A stretch of DNA of 5,758 nt from Minisyncoccota bacterium (lineage in GTDB: Bacteria > Patescibacteriota > Minisyncoccia > Phycocordibacterales > DATDWN01), in contig JANWHC010000006.1 of NCBI GenBank assembly GCA_025450615.1, positions 1-5,758 on the forward strand, in the 5' to 3' direction. Shown here piece after piece: positions 5,194-5,758 of the stretch; the stretch's first letter is position 1; every line of letters starts with the position of its first letter. Made by a program: the position numbers and the translations under genes. Below the pieces are notes generated by a model that saw only the letters and a list, made by a program, of their open reading frames with translations, was not told the origin of the DNA and made no database searches.

Positions 5194-5418
5194 TTATCTA
5201 GCGTTTGCCTGCTCTTTTGATTTCTTGGCTCGCTTCGCAATTTTTGCTTGAACATCGATAACTTGTCGGCCCTTATATTGACCAGTAACAAGACTCGCTC
5301 GATGTCTTAGGTGTGGGATATTTGTGTTTTTGTCCAAAGTTACAGCAGGATTAAACAGCTTATCGTGTGAACGAGTTCTGTTTCGCTGGCTCTTTGTATG
5401 ACGCATTCTTACTACCAT
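5194..5418 (-). CDS. rpmF: Large ribosomal subunit protein bL32, zinc-free form
   Basis: bL32 is a small basic protein of the 50S subunit. The 74-residue product starts MVVRMRHTKSQRNRTRSHDKL, which corresponds to the family's P-K-R-K-T-S-x-S-R-R-x-x-R-R-S-H-x-x-L start. Its centre, H-L-R-H-R at 36-40, precedes G-Q-Y-K-G-R-Q-V-I at 46-54, the conserved end of the bL32 core. In the common form two CxxC pairs hold a zinc ion. Here the equivalent places read roughly L-D-K-N and L-V-T-G and the protein has no cysteine at all, so this is a C-minus paralogue type. A lysine/alanine-rich tail of about 18 residues extends beyond the usual length. The start is ATG without a recognisable SD. The nusB start lies 50 nt downstream, so the two may be co-transcribed. 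Confidence 0.88.
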   Translation of the reverse strand: MVVRMRHTKSQRNRTRSHDKLFNPAVTLDKNTNIPHLRHRASLVTGQYKGRQVIDVQAKIAKRAKKSKEQANAR

Positions 5419-5427
5419 AGTAGGACT

Positions 5428-5456
5428 AGAGTAACCTAAAACCCTTAATTAATCAA
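5428..5456 (-). promoter_or_regulatory. Weak candidate promoter for rpmF
   Basis: On the minus strand a TTGATT -35-like box (5451-5456; 4/6 to TTGACA) is separated by 17 bp from TACTCT (5428-5433; only 3/6 to TATAAT). It ends 9 nt before the rpmF ATG and would give a nearly leaderless transcript, the layout also seen at smc and nusB. The -10 match is poor, so read-through from rnhB is equally possible. Confidence 0.25.
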
Positions 5457-5466
5457 GTGTTTACAG

Positions 5467-5584
5467 CTCGGGTCTTTTTACTCACTCTCCGCGTTGTCAT
5501 TTCGAAAATTCTCGTCACCTTACAACGAGTAAGGCTCCTCGCCTTTTCTCACTCCGCCTTGATATTGAGTAAAAATCCACCGAG
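5467..5584 (-). repeat. Structured intergenic element, copy B (outer stem plus two inner hairpins)
   Basis: This element fills most of the rnhB-rpmF gap. The outer stem pairs 5475-5484 (TTTTTACTCA) with 5566-5575 (TGAGTAAAAA), ten perfect pairs, and extends through an internal loop to CTCGG at 5467-5471 with CCGAG at 5580-5584. Inside are two hairpins: CGTTGT at 5492-5497 with ACAACG at 5522-5527, enclosing an AT-rich core (AAAATT at 5505-5510), and AAGGC at 5531-5535 with GCCTT at 5541-5545, flanked by GAG/CTC. Read on the minus strand it has the blocks GATTTTT, AATATC, GGAGTGAG, AAGG, AATTTT and AAAAG in the same order as copy A on the plus strand. No T-tract follows the outer stem on the minus strand, so it is not a standard intrinsic terminator. 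Its function is unknown; folding was done by eye. Confidence 0.65.
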
Positions 5585-5593
5585 ATTCTTTTA

Positions 5594-5758
5594 TTAAAAT
5601 TTATTAATGAAAGATTTGCGATGAAAGGCTGAAATACCGTGTTTTTTGATGGCTTTTCGATGTTTTTCTGTCCCATAACCTTTGTGAACATCTAGACTAT
5701 ATTGTGGATACTTCTTGGCCATTTTGACCATAAGTCCGTCGCGAGAAACTTTGGCGAC
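5594..5758 (-). CDS. rnhB: Ribonuclease HII, C-terminal fragment (gene continues beyond the window)
   Basis: RNase HII cuts the RNA strand of RNA/DNA hybrids and removes ribonucleotides misincorporated in DNA. The 54 visible residues are the C-terminal end only. They open with V-A-K-V-S-R-D, matching the family's conserved AKV(T/S)RD segment just after the last active-site region. Next come YPQYSLDVHKGYGT and HRKAIKKHG, which match the YPxYxxxxHKGYGT...H..A....G block typical of bacterial RNase HII, and then HRKSF close to the C-terminus. The catalytic DEDD residues nearer the N-terminus lie outside the window. The frame ends in TAA, followed at once by a second in-frame TAA. The structured element at 5467-5584 begins about 10 nt downstream. 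The identification rests on the tail motifs, which are distinctive. Confidence 0.9.
   Translation of the reverse strand, partial: VAKVSRDGLMVKMAKKYPQYSLDVHKGYGTEKHRKAIKKHGISAFHRKSFINKF

Noticed and set aside
4761..5201. 146-residue plus-strand frame over nusB
   Set aside because: It is antisense to the conserved NusB domain, has a serine-rich low-quality translation and no supporting signals.
5467..5584. Element B as an ordinary intrinsic terminator for rnhB
   Set aside because: After the outer stem the minus strand continues CTGTAAAC with no T-tract, and the T-run lies inside the stem. The two inner hairpins and the resemblance to element A fit a distinct element better.

Overview
The window looks like a piece of a Candidate Phyla Radiation genome, most likely Parcubacteria (Patescibacteria). 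The evidence is an AT-rich core, a cysteine-free bL32 with the arginine/histidine-rich N-terminus I associate with this group, a NusB fused to a Nudix domain, an SMC of only 760 residues, and core genes without Shine-Dalgarno (SD) sequences. This placement comes from protein character, not from a database search. TAA, TAG and TGA all act as stops here, so there is no sign of a recoded genetic code.

Every gene I accept is on the minus strand. In transcription order (high to low coordinate) they are: the 3' end of rnhB (RNase HII), rpmF (bL32), a nusB-Nudix fusion, rnc (RNase III), an orphan 113-residue gene with its own promoter and terminator, smc (short, apparently without a hinge), and two small zinc-finger-like genes, each with a terminator. 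The plus strand carries no convincing gene.

The genes fall into two classes. The core genes (rpmF, nusB, rnc, smc) are AT-rich and have no SD; for smc and nusB a -10 box ends only 7-10 nt before the ATG, so the mRNA would be leaderless or nearly so. The three small genes (56-265, 347-568, 2989-3330) have higher GC, good SD sequences, -10 boxes farther upstream and intrinsic terminators, and so look like self-contained single-gene cassettes.

The most unusual non-coding signal is a pair of structured intergenic elements: 4130-4224 (between nusB and rnc) and 5467-5584 (between rnhB and rpmF). They lie in opposite orientations, share short sequence blocks in the same order, and each can fold into a closed outer stem enclosing two hairpins. 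The distal halves of the outer stems differ in sequence between the two copies but stay self-complementary. An 18-bp near-palindrome is also embedded in frame in the smc coiled coil.

The core genes cover RNA processing and degradation (RNase III, RNase HII), transcription antitermination and rRNA synthesis (NusB), the ribosome (bL32) and chromosome organisation (SMC). No defence system, transposase, CRISPR array, tRNA or rRNA was seen.
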